Below, one piece after another: positions 34,801 through 45,795 of a stretch of DNA of 64,000 bases. Every line of letters begins with the position of its first letter. The stretch's first letter is position 1. The stretch comes from Pleodorina starrii (Eukaryota > Chlorophyta > Chlorophyceae > Chlamydomonadales > Volvocaceae), in NCBI GenBank assembly GCA_030267565.1, contig BRXU01000028.1:521001-585000 (forward strand). Reading direction: 5' to 3'. The translations under genes and the position numbers were made by a program. A model generated the notes under the pieces. It ran no database searches. It had not been told where the DNA came from and saw nothing but the letters and a program-made list of their open reading frames with translations.

Positions 34801-37800
34801 GCTGGTGCCGTTCGTGCGGCTGATCAGCAGCCACACCTCCGCCGCCACTCTGCGCGGTCTGGAGACGGCCGTGGAGCTGTGGGCATCCCTCACGCAGAGC
34901 CTGCAGACGGAGTGGCTGCAGTACAGCGGAATGTACGGCGAGAGGCTGCTGGAGGAGGTACGACAAACGGTGTTGGGAGGAGGAGGAGGAGGTAGCCAAC
35001 GGCGGGAAGGGAGAGCGGGTCGCGCCCATCAGCTCGCCTGCTCGGACTGCCTTACCCGCCCCCACCCGCCTTCCGCCCCGCCTTCTGCCCCGCCTCCGCT
35101 GCGCCCCCCCCCGTCTGTACCGTTTCCCCGCCTCCGCGGGCCCTCTTGCCAGCCTGCCTGCTCGCCAGCTCGGACTGCCATACCACCTTACCCCGCTCCC
35201 CACCCACCCGCCCCCACCCGCCTTCTCCCCGCCCACCCGCAACCACCAGTACACCAACGACGCATCGCACTCTTGACTTGACCCCCACCCACCCACCCAC
35301 GCTGCAGGTCCAGCACGAGGCGGACGGCGCGTGGGCCTACATCATCGAGCGCCGCATCGAGTCACCCAAGAAGTTCGGGGCGGTGCAGACGCACCGGGCG
35401 GTCATCGACGTGCTCACACAGCAGCAGGCGTTTGTGCGGGAGATGAACGAGGGTGAGCGCGGGGGGTGGGTGTGCGTGCGTTGGGTGGGGTGGAGGTGGA
35501 GGTGGCGTGGATGGCGGTGGCTGGGTGGGTGGACGTTTGAGTGCGTGGGTGGGTGGTTGCGTGGACGTAGTCGGATGCGCCGCGCTGCCTTCCCCCTTTG
35601 CATGGCACCCCTTTCCCCCTTTGTACCAAAGACAATTGCCCCCCTTTCCCTCCCACCTCCTTTCCCTTGCCCCCCTGCCCCCTCCTTTCTTTCCCAGGCG
35701 GCATGATTGAGGAGGGCGAGTGCCGCAAGATTGTGGAGATGGTGGAGAAGCGGCTGCAGCTGCTGGCTCGTCGCGGCCCCCGCTGGCGGCAGCCCACCGT
35801 GATGGAGATCCTGCAGGGCACTGCGGTGCTGCGGGGGGTGCCGCCCCGGGTGGTGGAGTGGATCCGCAAGAACAGCAAATTCCAAGTGTACCCGCAGGTG
35901 GGCGGGAGGGGGAGAGGAAGAGAAATCGCAGCGGAGAAGGAGACGGCGTGAGCGAACGGACCCAGGGGGGGAGGAGCAGAGCGAGAGAGAGGGGGAGGGA
36001 AGGGGAGAGGGCCGGCGGCCGGGAGAGGTGGGAGGCGGAAGCCGGGGGGGCGGCCGGGAGGGACACGGAAGCCGCGAGGGGGGGGGGTGATGAACACGAT
36101 ACCGGCAGCCGAGAGAGGCGGGATGTGGAAGGGAGGACTGGGTGGCAGTGACTCAACCCGCAAGGGCTGTTCGGCGGGGAAAGCTGCTCCCCTTCCTATT
36201 CCTAGCTACGGTGGCTACTGGACGATCTCAGATCCGAAAATCTTGCGCCCTTTCCGCCCGCTCCCTGCGTCGTCCCAACCGCCCAACCGCTTGCACCCAC
36301 GCACCTTCCCTCCCACCCTCTACCCCGCTTACCCTCGCACCCCTTCACACACACCTTCACTCCTCAACCCCCCGCACCCCGCCCCTCCCCCCTCGAAACA
36401 GGGCGCCGCCATTTGGGACATGGGCCGCAGGCCGGCGGGCTCCGAGCCGGACGGCCTCATCATCGTCATCCGCGGCGTGGTCCGCATGATGTTGCAGCAG
36501 GAGGACGCGCTGGTGCCGTACTACCTGGGGGCGGGCGGCGTGGGCGGCCTGGTCAGCTGTGTGCTGGAGAGCCACGTGCCGGGCATGAGCTCCGCTGCGG
36601 CCTATGCGGAGGGCAACGCGCTGGGCAAGGGGCCGCTGGTGATGCACGTGCCGTGGAGCGTGCTGCAGGTGCGGGCCGGCGGCGGCGGCTGTGTGGTTGT
36701 GGGTGCGGCGGCGGCTGTGTGGTTGTGTGGTTGTGGGTGCGGCGGGGGGTTGTGGTTCCCGCCTGCCAACACCTACCGCCAGGGACTGCGGCGTTTTGCC
36801 CCCCGGACCCGAACCCAAGCCCGTGAGGTATAAAGCCCCTTGAGGTCGCGCCGGCCCACGTGCCGGCCCATGTGTTCGCTGGTTTGCTCGTTATTGTTGT
36901 TGCTACTGCTGCTGCTGCTCTGCTGCTGCAGGTGCTTCGGCGGTTCAGTCGGGAGGAGCGGCTGGCTCCCTACCAGGCTCTGGATCTGCAGATGTACCGC
37001 ACCGCGGCGGTGTACGTGTTGGACCTGCTGAGGACACAGGTGGGGGGGGGGGAGGGTGGGGTAAGGGGGGCGTGTGGGCGTGTGTGCCTATGTGTGTCCA
37101 TGTGTGTGTGTCCAGGGGTGTGTGTCCACGTGTGTGTGCGGGCGCGTGGGAGATGCATACCTCGGGTGGGGGTGAACGCGTAGGGCCGTCACCGAAATGG
37201 AGAAACGAAGGCGCCTGGAAGTAGTCGTCGTCGTCGTCGCCGTCTCCGAACCTGCGTGGCCCCCGTGTCGGGCGGTTCCTTCCGGCCCGCGGCCACCCAC
37301 CCAGCTCCCACTCCCTTTCCCCTCTTCCCGCCACCCCCCTTCCCCCCCCACACCCCGGTACCACTTTCATCACACCCCACTCCCCTCGCCTCCCTTTCCC
37401 TCCCGTCCGCCCAGGTGACTCAGCAGTTCTCCGCCTTCATCCGCTCCTCGCTGCTGACCATCCTGTCCTCCCAGCGCCTGGACGGACCCACGGTTCGGCG
37501 GCAGCGCATCCGCCTGCTGCTGCAGCCCGCGGCCTCGGACCACATCGTGGATGGGGCCATAGACTGGGTGAGCGACCCGCGGTTGGAGCGGGGATACCTC
37601 CCGGAGGCGGGGGGGCGCTGAGGCGGGGATGTGCTAGTGTGTGTGGGGTTGCGCTGGTGTGGAGGGCAGAGGGGGGGCGGCGCTGACGGGTTCATATCTC
37701 ATATGGGGTTGGCAAGATGTAAAAGCAGCAAAGGCAGCAAAGGAGGGGAGGCATGGACGGGTCAGGAGGCGGTACGGCTGCGGCGGGGACCCGAGAGAAG

Positions 37801-39187
37801 GGGAGGGAGCAGGAGGGAAGGGGCGCGCGCGGGAGGAGATGCGCGGCCAGCAGCGAAGCAAGCGCGTGGCCCGTGTTTCGCGTCCCGCGGCTCCCGCCTG
37901 AGCCCTCCCACCTCCCCCGCCCCCGCCCCCGCCCCTCATCCCCAGATCTCGGAGCTGCTGTCCTGCGACCCGGACATCGCCCGGCAGCTGCTGGAGACCT
38001 CCTCGCCCGCCGCCCACCCCGCCGGCTCACCCGCCGGCACCTTCCACCACCACAGCCACCTCCACAACCACAACCACAGCCACCACAACCACCTCCACAG
38101 CCACCACCACATCCACCACGTCAGCAGCGCCCCACACCTGGCCAACCACCTGACCTGCGGAAGCGCCGGAAGCGGCAGCGGCCGCGGCGGCGGCGACAGC
38201 GCCCACGGCGGCGACGCTGCCGCCACCATCCTGGCGGCGGGGGGCCAGCAGGGCCCGGCGACGCTGGCGCGTATCGCCGCTGCGCCCTGGGTGGAAATGA
38301 TGTACAAGGCCATAGCGGCCGCCACGGCGGCCGTCCTCGACATCATTCGCTCGTCGCTCAAGGACTCGATGCTCGTGGTGCTTGGGCCGAGGCAAGGCAT
38401 TGTGCAGCGCACCACCATGGTGCTCATACAGGTAACCGTACATTGCCGTGTTTGCTGTCGTATTTGCTGTACGATTCGTGCCGTATTTACCCTGTGCGTA
38501 ATTTCTGCCTCCCGCCCCTTCCCGGCCCATGGTCACCAGGGCTCCCTGGAGCCCGCGCCCATCGCCGACGCCGACGGCACCGGCGGCGCCGGCGGCGCCG
38601 GCGGTCCCTTCGTGGCCTCAAACAACGAGCTGCACGTGGCTCCCTCCGTCATGGTGTGGGTGTCCGACTACTTTGAGGGGGAGCTGGTAGCGCAGAAGGA
38701 GCTGCGGGTCGTGGCGGGGCCCCGCGGCGCCACCCTGCTGCTGTGGGGGGTCAAGCCGGAGGACCTGCTGCTGCCGAGCCCCAAGGCGGAGCCGGTAGGA
38801 GGCGCAGGAGAGCCGGCGGCGGCGGCGCCGTCGCCGGGGGGCAGGACGCCGCCTGCCGGCGGCGGCGGTAGGTCGGACGGGGAGCAGCAGCCGCGTCGTC
38901 TTCTGTCGGTCGTCCGTCGGGCGCGGGCGCAGGACGGCGGCGGCAAGGTCAGGTCCGACGCCGCCGCTGCGGCGGCGGCCGCCGCGAGCGCGTTCGCTGC
39001 CGCCAAGGCGGCGGCGGCGGCGGCGGTGACGGAGGATGGCGGTGCCGCGGTGAACGGCGGCAACGGCGCCGCCGCGGTGAACGGCCGCGAGTTGTCGTCT
39101 GGAGGGGCGAAGGAGGCGGCCGAGGACCAACGGCCGTCGTCAAAGTCTGCGGAGGAGGTGAATGGGGCGGGGGAGGCTACTAGGTAG
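22858..39187 (+). CDS. SOS1-like CPA1 Na+/H+ antiporter with cyclic-nucleotide-binding-like domain, 26 exons, 2344 aa
   Basis: This is predicted to be a membrane Na+/H+ exchanger. Exons are 22858-22988, 23347-23626, 24242-24425, 24625-24932, 25362-25521, 25738-25771, 26100-26222, 26654-26859, 27197-27297, 27672-27819, 28407-28588, 28968-30324, 30681-30914, 31247-31377, 31647-31983, 32524-33153, 33519-33649, 34273-34443, 34778-34957, 35308-35452, 35698-35897, 36402-36668, 36932-37039, 37415-37567, 37946-38431 and 38540-39187; the sum is 7035 nt with every junction in phase. Residues 45-510 form the antiporter domain, with 'STDAASV' (D188) where CPA1 usually has TDP, 'EGESLFNDASS' (N216, D217) and 'VGGLRGSLSLVLAQ'. 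Residues 620-1515 are low-complexity. Residues 1516-1790 form the soluble regulatory part and about 1790-1915 a CNB-like domain ('GAAIWDMGRR', 'GLIIVIRGVVRMM'). A His-rich run lies near 2000-2026. The order matches plant SOS1, but the protein is about twice SOS1 length. The start is supported by the phase-matched 'PESW|NWCLVPDGG' join. Confidence 0.85.
24559..24588 (+). repeat. dispersed repeat A, copy in antiporter intron 3
   Basis: The copy reads 'ggagcatatcactccctgac' followed by a C-run and lies 36 bases before the intron's acceptor. The family is described in the findings. Confidence 0.75.
27459..27487 (+). repeat. dispersed repeat A, copy in antiporter intron 9
   Basis: The copy reads 'ggagcatatcaattcctgac' followed by C-rich sequence. 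It differs from the other copies at two central positions. Confidence 0.7.
27845..27990 (+). repeat. GGACGT hexamer minisatellite in antiporter intron 10
   Basis: Nine perfect 'ggacgt' units begin 25 bases after the donor and are followed by about 90 bases of decayed units ('gggcgt', 'aggacgt'). The frame encoding Asp-Val repeats across it is intronic, not a gene. Confidence 0.85.
31058..31202 (+). repeat. 17-nt tandem repeat in antiporter intron 13
   Basis: About eight units of 'ctgttctccgcttcttt' and close variants run up to about 45 bases before the exon 14 acceptor. They supply a long pyrimidine-rich tract. Confidence 0.8.
32128..32405 (+). repeat. imperfect duplication of about 100 bp in antiporter intron 15
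   Basis: A block starting 'ggctcccatgccgtgctctc' (about 32130-32220) recurs as 'ggctcccataccgtgctctc' (about 32302-32400). Between them are several 'cgactgcacgactgc' units. Both copies are intronic. Confidence 0.7.
33425..33448 (+). repeat. dispersed repeat A, copy in antiporter intron 16
   Basis: The copy reads 'acatatcactccctgacc' followed by a C-rich run, 71 bases before the exon 17 acceptor. The usual 'ggag' start is missing. Confidence 0.65.
34123..34165 (+). repeat. dispersed repeat B, copy in antiporter intron 17
   Basis: A 'accgtttacgg' start is followed by 'gctccagcctatac' and 'gtggatacccc'. It is a diverged copy of the element also found at 47683-47707 and, inverted, at 55681-55718. 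Confidence 0.65.
34188..34288 (+). repeat. duplicated 3' splice-site segment in antiporter intron 17
   Basis: The segment 'caccaggtcctgaact' occurs at 34198-34213 and again across the true exon 18 acceptor (34273). Splicing at the first copy would put a TAA in frame 14 codons later. Confidence 0.8.
35921..35965 (+). repeat. dispersed repeat C, copy in antiporter intron 21
   Basis: The core is 'gcagcggagaaggagacggc' followed by 'gtgagcgaacggaccc'. A near-identical inverted copy lies at 63211-63260. Confidence 0.65.
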
Positions 39188-40968
39188 GTCGTCGGACCAA
39201 TAGGCCGGACGAGGGCGGAGTCGTCGCCCAGTGGGGAGAGTGAGGTCGGTCCTGAGGGCGGCGTGTGAGGAGCAGGGCAGTGGTAGCAGATGCAGGACGG
39301 AGGAGGAGAGGAAGTGGAGGAGGGAGGGCTTAAGAAGGACACCGGGTCGGTCTCGCGATTTCGTGTGAATAAGAAGAGGGCGGCAACGTGTGGTGGGAGC
39401 TGCGCCGCGGGATGAGGTCGGCGGAGGGCGTGTGTGTAGTGCCGAGTGCCGAGTGGTGTTGCCTGGCTGGGAGGGATTTGTGAAGGCCTTGAGATTTGTC
39501 AAGTCAGAAAGGGCGGGTATGTGTGTGGGGGGGGGATGGGGCGACGACTCCGCCCCCGGCAGGGTATAGGCAACGGCGTTAGCGGCTTGAGTTGTGTAGT
39601 TGGCAAGCCGACGAGTTACGGACGAGGAAAGGAAAAGGGAATGGGAAAGGGCAACTGCTTGCTTGCCCAATGTAGCCCGTCGGCGATTTGAGGCGGCGGT
39701 TGCAAAGGCGATGTTGGCGCGACAGGCGGGTGTGGGTTGTGGGCGCCTGCAAGGTTGCAACGCAGAGCGCAGCTAGCTGCTGTAGGGGCTGTGCGCCGCC
39801 GGTAATATGTCACGGTTATGTGGAAGTTGCAGCGAATGGGATAGCGGGATCGGGAATGGAACCGAGGGTCTCGGCTTGCAGTGCACCCGGCACAGGAGCT
39901 CCGTCCGTGCCTAGGAGAGGCCTCTGGGCCGCATCAGCAGCAGCGAATGTGTACCAACAAAGTGTGTGCCAAGTGCGAAACCTTTCTTACAGCGATCTTT
40001 GGGGCGGCGTTGGCGTGCTGCATGATGGTTGGTGGACATCGGGAGGGCTGACCGGAGGGGAACAAGGGACGGCGGGGAGGGCCGCACTCCCGCACGTGTG
40101 TGCGCGCGCGCGTGCATGCTTCCTGGTGGCGGCGCGGCGGGCATGCGTGCCCCCGCCCGCGCCCAGGACTCGAGAGAAGTGCGCTTTGTGAGCACGAAGC
40201 AGCGCCTCCGTTGCCTCCCCCCCTACGAGGCCTTGGCCCCAAGGGAGCTACCTAACTCTCGGTACCATTACCCCTCGGGGTTGTTTTTCTTATTCTTAGC
40301 ATTTCTTTGGGAACCCCCTTTGGGAAGTTGGCTCGTCCAGAGCAGGTATCGACGATACGGTACGGAGAGGCTGGTGATTGACTCTTGAACAACGGCCTCC
40401 TCAGGGTTTGAGGGTTTGAGGGTGTGAAGCAGCCAGTCGCCACAGCGTGGCCCATGGGCCGCGCCCGATTCTCGGGTGTTGTAGCTGGCAGCAGGGGCCT
40501 GTGTGTTTGCTTGTGAGCTGCTGAGGTGCGTTGGCCAACGGTTCTGGCGGAGGCGGAGGCTCCCGCGAGCTCTGATCGCTGTGACTGTGTGTGACATGGG
40601 AGTTAGGCGGGCTGCCAGGGGGGGAAAGGGGGAAATTGCCCGTGGGGCGTGTTTTCTTATTAGGCAATGGAAGAGCCGGCGCGCCTGAGCCTGATGGCCG
40701 GTGAGTGCGGTGACGCTCGGAGCAGAGGCCCAGCAGGTCTGTGGGGCTCGTGGTTGCCCGCAGGGGAGGTGCTGGGCCCTTAAGGACCCTCGGGAGACTC
40801 GAGCTCGCCATACGGTCAGGATTGATTTGGTGCAGCGCTTTCCCACTGCTCTGTCCGCCTGACCCTCCTCGGTTGGGAGGCTGTCCGCCTCCCGGATTTA
40901 TTGGGGGGGGAGCCGGGTTTGTGCGTGTGTGGGTGTGGGTGTGGACTCTTTCGGCCACTGTAACGCAG

Positions 40969-40973
40969 CCCTC
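40969..40973 (+). terminator. TGTAA, possible poly(A) signal of the antiporter
   Basis: This is the first plus-strand TGTAA I find downstream of the stop codon, about 1780 bases away. The distance is long, so the call is weak. Confidence 0.3.
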
Positions 40974-41625
40974 GGGTGAGCTGTACGACATATAATAAAT
41001 GAGACGCGTCAACCTCTTGCAGCCAGTCGCCGCCTTCCCGAGTGCTTCTTGCAATGACTACCAACGGTAGACACGGATGGCGTGTTTGATGCAGATGGTC
41101 CATCGTTGGTGAGATGCGCACCGGCCAGGGGCTGCCGGGCCCCCTGCAGGTGCGCCCAACACCGCCAGCCGCCCCCTCCATCCCCCCGGCACCACCGGCC
41201 CTTGCACAGCCGCCGCCCGTGCTGCCGCCGTGGACGGCGGCCACGGCGTTCCATTTTAGTTCCCCTTAACTGAGCGAGCCTTGGAGCTTGGACTAAGCAC
41301 CGTGCCGCCGTGAAGTGCCCAGTGCAGCTCTTGAGCCAGTGAGGACGTCCTCAACGCCGCACCAGGTGGAAATGTCTCATACGACAGGAAACGTACGGTT
41401 TTGCTGCTCGAATCCCGAATGATAACACAGTCACAGGAGACGTCATGATCCTGGTCATGATTAGTGACGTCACCCGCGGTGGTGATGCGCTTCAGGGAGG
41501 GAGAGGGCTTGATGTCGCCGCCGCCGCCCGTCTGATGCGGAGACGTGTGCAACGTCAGACAGTAAACGTGTCGGACGTTTTTGACGTTACCAGACACAAT
41601 TAATATCTGCGCATAATATCTGCGC

Positions 41626-41629
41626 AAAA
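41626..41629 (-). terminator. TTTT, likely Pol III terminator of the permuted tRNA
   Basis: Four consecutive T residues on the minus strand lie 28 bases after the 5' half ends, the first such run downstream. It is the minimal length for Pol III termination. Confidence 0.55.
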
Positions 41630-41656
41630 CCTATTGTGTATGCAATAAGCTCCCTG

Positions 41657-41743
41657 TCGGAGGGTGACGCCTTATCCATTAGGCCACTCGGCCACACATC
41701 AGGATTCCGACCAAGATGGGACTCGAACCCACAATCTTCACCT
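41657..41743 (-). tRNA. circularly permuted tRNA-Arg(CCG) gene
   Basis: On the minus strand the 3' half (41743-41708) comes first, then a 14-nt spacer (41707-41694), then the 5' half (41693-41657). Rejoined at the anticodon loop, they give a standard 73-nt tRNA. The acceptor GGCCGAG pairs with CTTGGTC (two G-U pairs). The D-arm is GCCT/AGGC with loop AATGGATA. The anticodon stem TCACC pairs perfectly with GGTGA, enclosing loop CTCCGAA with anticodon CCG. The T-arm is GTGGG-TTCGAGT-CCCAT, and the discriminator base is G. Outer flanks CTCCCTG (41755-41749) and CAGGGAG (41656-41650) form a 7-bp helix, as expected for a splicing structure at the loop junction. A TTTT run at 41629-41626 can end Pol III transcription. 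A-box-like and B-box-like sequences are intact but in reversed order. Arg identity fits the D- and T-arm sequences of eukaryotic tRNA-Arg(CCG). CCA is not encoded. Confidence 0.87.
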
Positions 41744-41755
41744 TAATCCAGGGAG

Positions 41756-43761
41756 GATAGTACTGTTGATGACACAGAGGTATCTATGTGTGTATATAGA
41801 TGTATTTTGTGACACTGCCGTACAACGACTTCTACGTTGTGTGGAGTTGAGGATCCGCTTAGCGGGTCAGGGCACTTCAGGGCGGTGCGTGCTCGGGACA
41901 AGCTCGCACCTGCGAGGGAAAATAGATGAAGCTGTAAGGGACCTGAAACCGTATACCTGTTTACCATCCGTCAGCCGGGCCAAATGCAGACGGCAGAAAG
42001 CACACAAAGGACTACCCGGTATATCCGTTGGCGTGGCCGTGGACGCTTTTGTTGTGACGGTACGCTGGGCGCTGAGATGTTTTATCTACATTGCCGCCGC
42101 TCAGTGTTCACAATACCGATGAATGTATGACGGCTGCTGCTGCTGCCAGGCCACTGCTGCCACCCGGCTTCTGTATGTGATACGTATGATCCCATCCGCC
42201 AGCAGCACAACACTGCAAACCTGACCGCCAGCATCAATGGAATGACCCATGGGTCAGCCTGTTGGAATGGACCAACAACGCCGAAAGGGTCTGGCTGCCC
42301 ACAATGCACCTCTGCTGCTGCTGCCGTAAATGCAATTTCAGCCGTGCTGCTGCTGCCTGCTGCCGCAGCTCCGCAACCCCGTGCAGATGCACGCCGACAC
42401 ACACCCTGCCCTACCCTACCCAGCATGCCGATTATCATCCTAGCAGCAGCAGCAGCAGCAGCAGAGCGGCAGCAACACCCTTGCTCGTGCGTCGTGTCAT
42501 CATCCTGGCTAATTGCAATGATGCATGCCTTCAACAACATCTCCTCCTGCTCCACAACTTGTTCGGCCCAACTCAGGACCCATGCAAAACCCTATGACCT
42601 GGACCCTGGCTGCGGGCCCCTCTTGCACGATGCCCCCCCCCCCCGATGCCGGACACCGTGCCCCCTCCTCGTCGGTACAAGAATCATTGCCGTACCGGTA
42701 CTGCCAGGTCTGCCGCAGCCGCGACGACGCCCTCCCCCCCCCTACACCAACAGCTGCCCAGCAGTGGGGCCCTCTGCCCACGTGCCTAGAAGCAACGAAC
42801 AGCCACATGCGCACAAAGTAAGACTTCCAAAGACGACAATTCCCAGACGGACGACGAAAGGTGAAACCAGTCACCCATATCCATCACCCATATCTATCCC
42901 AGCTGGAGCAAAAACGCAGGTCAGGCAAAACAGCAGCAGCAACGACAGCGGCGTCACGCAGGAGCAGGGGCAACGCGCAGCAGCGACCTGCACCGGCATG
43001 CAGAAGGAAAGGACCAAAAGACCAAAAGACACGTGTCCTTATTATAACTTGTCCCGTCAAACGGACAAAGCGCCATCGCTGCTGACCGGCACCCGTCAGC
43101 CGTCAACATCTCAGCGGTACGTACACCATTTGCGCGAGGCAGGCACCATCCGACCCGACCCGACCCGACCCAGATGCAGCGCAGCGCAGCACGATGCGAG
43201 GCTCCAGGGGCGACCCCGCCCCCACCCCCCTCCCCCTCCCCCGGCCACTCCGCAGCAGCAGGCCCTGATGCCACACACACACATACACACACATACACAC
43301 ACGTCTCCATCAGGTGCTGTGCTGTGCTGTGCCGGTCCGCCACTGCACGTGCACGTGCATACGCGCCGGGTCGGGCGCGTTCGGTCGATTGGTCCCTGCC
43401 TGCTTCATGGCGACTGCAGCGGTCGCTTCTGTGTTGCTGGTGGTGGTGGTGGTGGAGGTGATGATCCGCGACGTCCGCAATCCAAACCGCAGCCAGGGAA
43501 ACGAAATGAAAGGCGGCTGCCATGCCCGCCCCACACCCACCCCTTCCCGGCCCACACCACGCCACCGCAGAAACACCAAAGCCCTCCCCGCCCCCCGAGG
43601 CCCGCAACCCGCAGACTCGCCCCCCCTTTACTTCCTTCAAAACAAAGCCCGCGCCCTCAGCGCATGCCCTGGTTAGTCTGCAGCGACGGAACCCTCCAAC
43701 ACGCCCTCCCGCTCCCCCCCCGCCTCTGTCCCGCTCCCCTCCCCATCGTCTTCCGCCCGCT
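41756..43761. other. gene-free interval between the permuted tRNA and Lifeguard
   Basis: This lies downstream of the minus-strand Lifeguard gene and upstream of the minus-strand tRNA. It has simple-sequence patches (gca repeats near 42450, ca repeats near 43275-43300). A 529-residue open frame crosses it but is Pro/Arg-rich with no recognisable domain, so I do not call it. Confidence 0.5.
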
Positions 43762-45795
43762 CTATCGGTTGTCCTGCAGCTGTCCCAGCAGCTGCAGCAG
43801 GTACAGGAATATGTTGATGATGTCCAGATAGAGCGACAAGGTGGCCATCACGTACTCATCGGGGGACAGGGCGTACTTGTGACCGCCCATCAGCAGCTGC
43901 CGGGGCGGGTGGATGGGGGTGGTGGCGGAGAATGGGTGGAGAGAGAGGGCGGGTGGGGGGCCGGGGGTGGAGAATGGGCGGGGTGGTGGTGGTGGTGGTG
44001 GTGGCAGTGGTGGTGGTGGAGAGAGAGGGCGGGGGGAGGGGGGCGGCGGGCAGGAGGATGAGGACGGTGCGTGTGTGTGCGTCTGTGTGCGTGTTTGTGG
44101 AGAGAGAGGGAACTGTGAGCGGCGGTGGCGGAGCAAAGGGATGGGGGCGGTCGCTTCACCGCACGTGCTTGCCGGTGCTGTGGGGATTCGCCATGCCGGC
44201 ACCGCCAAAGGACAGGGTTGGGTAGCTTCCGCCGAATGCTGCCGCGTTTATTTACGACCCCACCCCACCCGGACCCCGTCCCGCCCCCCATCTGACCCCA
44301 CCTGCAAGTCAAAGACGAGGTAGACGGAGAAGAGCACCACCCCCGCCGCGCAGATGCCCACATACAGCCAGGCCACCCGCAGGAACATGTTGAGGAGGGA
44401 GGCGGAGAGCAGTGCCAGCAGCAGCGACAGCAGCAGTCCGTTGGAGAGAGTGAGGTCCACCTTGGATTGGGTGGCGAAGGCGGCGCAGCCCAGGACCACC
44501 ACTGCGGAGGGGGGGGCAGGGGGTAGGGGGGAGGCGGCAGGGGGGGTTTGAAGAGTGGATATGCGGGAATGAAACAAGAACGGGGGAGGGGAAGGGAAGG
44601 GTAAAAACGACACCACAGCGGAGGGACGCAGGGGACCGAGAGGGGAGGGAGTCAGCAAGGAAGGAAGGAGCGCACAGGAGGCGGGCCAAGGGAATACCAG
44701 GCTGGCTGACTGACTGACTGGCTGGCATACGCAGCGAGACAGCCCCCGGCGGTACCGCGCAACCCTAAGCCCACCATCTCCCCGCCCACACACCAGGTGC
44801 CAGCACCCGTGTTTCCTTTCCCCCCACCTTCCCCCAGAACCGTTTCATCTAATCTCACCCGTCGTGATTCCGACCGCCAGCAGTACGATCTTCGTGTCGT
44901 ACATGGCTGACACGCTCGCCACCAGCACCGCCTCGCACAGCGTGAAGCCGCCCAGCACGAATAGGTTGGTCGGGTGGGAGCGGCGCAGGGTTTCGGAGCA
45001 GGACAGCGCGATGATGAAGACCAGGGACGCCGCGAAGGCGGTCCAGAAGGGCCACTGGGCGGTGAACACGTAGGTCTTGACGGGGGCGGAGAAGACGAAG
45101 AGGGCGGTCATGGCGGCGGTCACCAGCAGCTGCACACCCAGCAGGCCTGTGGGTGTGTGATGGGGGAGGGGGGAGAGGGGGGAGAGGGGGGAGAGGGGGG
45201 AGAGGGAAGGGGGAGGGTGTGTGATTTTGATAACCCAAAGAAAGGGCTGTGGGGAGAGGGGAAAGGGGGAAGAAGGGGAAGAGGAGAAAGAGGGGAAAGG
45301 GTGAAAGAGGAGAAAGCTCGTCATAGCTGAGCCGAAGCCGCTTCGCTTGTAGAGCAGCGACGACTAAAGCACGATGCATTAGTATGAGAGCAACAAACAC
45401 CTGTCAAATATTTCAGGTATGGGCCCTGCCCCGCAGAAGTGACCGCAACGCTGTCGACGTGGCCCCCATGCCATGGAACCGACAGGCGAAAGTCCTGTGC
45501 GTTCCACGTTTACCACCCGCGTCATATCCACAACGCGAGTTGCATCTCGTTTTACTAATGAAATGTCGCTTTAACACAGAAGGCGTTGGGCAGACGGCGT
45601 TGGAAACGCCGAGAATGTTGCTCCGACACGGTGAGCGTTGCGAAGGTGGTAGAAGGCACCCGTGGTCAACTTACCGAGAACCTTGCGCACAAAGCCTTGT
45701 CGCACTTGACGCTCCGCAAACTCATACGCGTAATTGTCCTTCGCTCCTCCGCCGAGGAGCCCGGCCTCCTCATCGTAGTATCCTGGAGAAGCCAT
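43762..45795 (-). CDS. Lifeguard / BAX-inhibitor-1 family membrane protein, 4 exons, 247 aa
   Basis: This is a predicted multi-pass protein of internal membranes; relatives act in calcium leak and suppression of cell death. Minus-strand exons in order are 45795-45675, 45146-44859, 44501-44302 and 43896-43762, all in phase, giving 247 residues, the usual Lifeguard length. The N-terminus is short, acidic and cytosolic ('YYDEEAGLLGG', then 'RQGFVRKVLGLLGVQLLVTA'). Six to seven hydrophobic segments follow. The family C-terminus 'GGHKYALSPDEYVMATLSLY' and 'LDIINIFLYLLQLLG' is fully conserved, including the acidic residues proposed to sense pH or calcium. It is divergent from VPS34 across 527 bp. 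Confidence 0.93.

Larger units (their letters stand above)
39188..41656. other. gene-free interval downstream of the antiporter
   Basis: This probably contains the antiporter 3'UTR. A TGTAA word at 40969 is the first I find after the stop, which would imply a 3'UTR of about 1.8 kb. I see no conserved coding sequence on either strand. Confidence 0.5.

Noticed and set aside
41650..41755. Reading the permuted tRNA locus as a tRNA-derived SINE or as two unrelated tRNA fragments.
   Set aside because: Acceptor and anticodon stems pair between the two halves, and the outer flanks pair as well, which neither alternative predicts.
42242..43831. 529-residue plus-strand open frame.
   Set aside because: Pro/Arg/Ser-rich with no domain, overlaps the real last exon of Lifeguard on the other strand, and contains simple-sequence tracts; it is a by-product of high GC.
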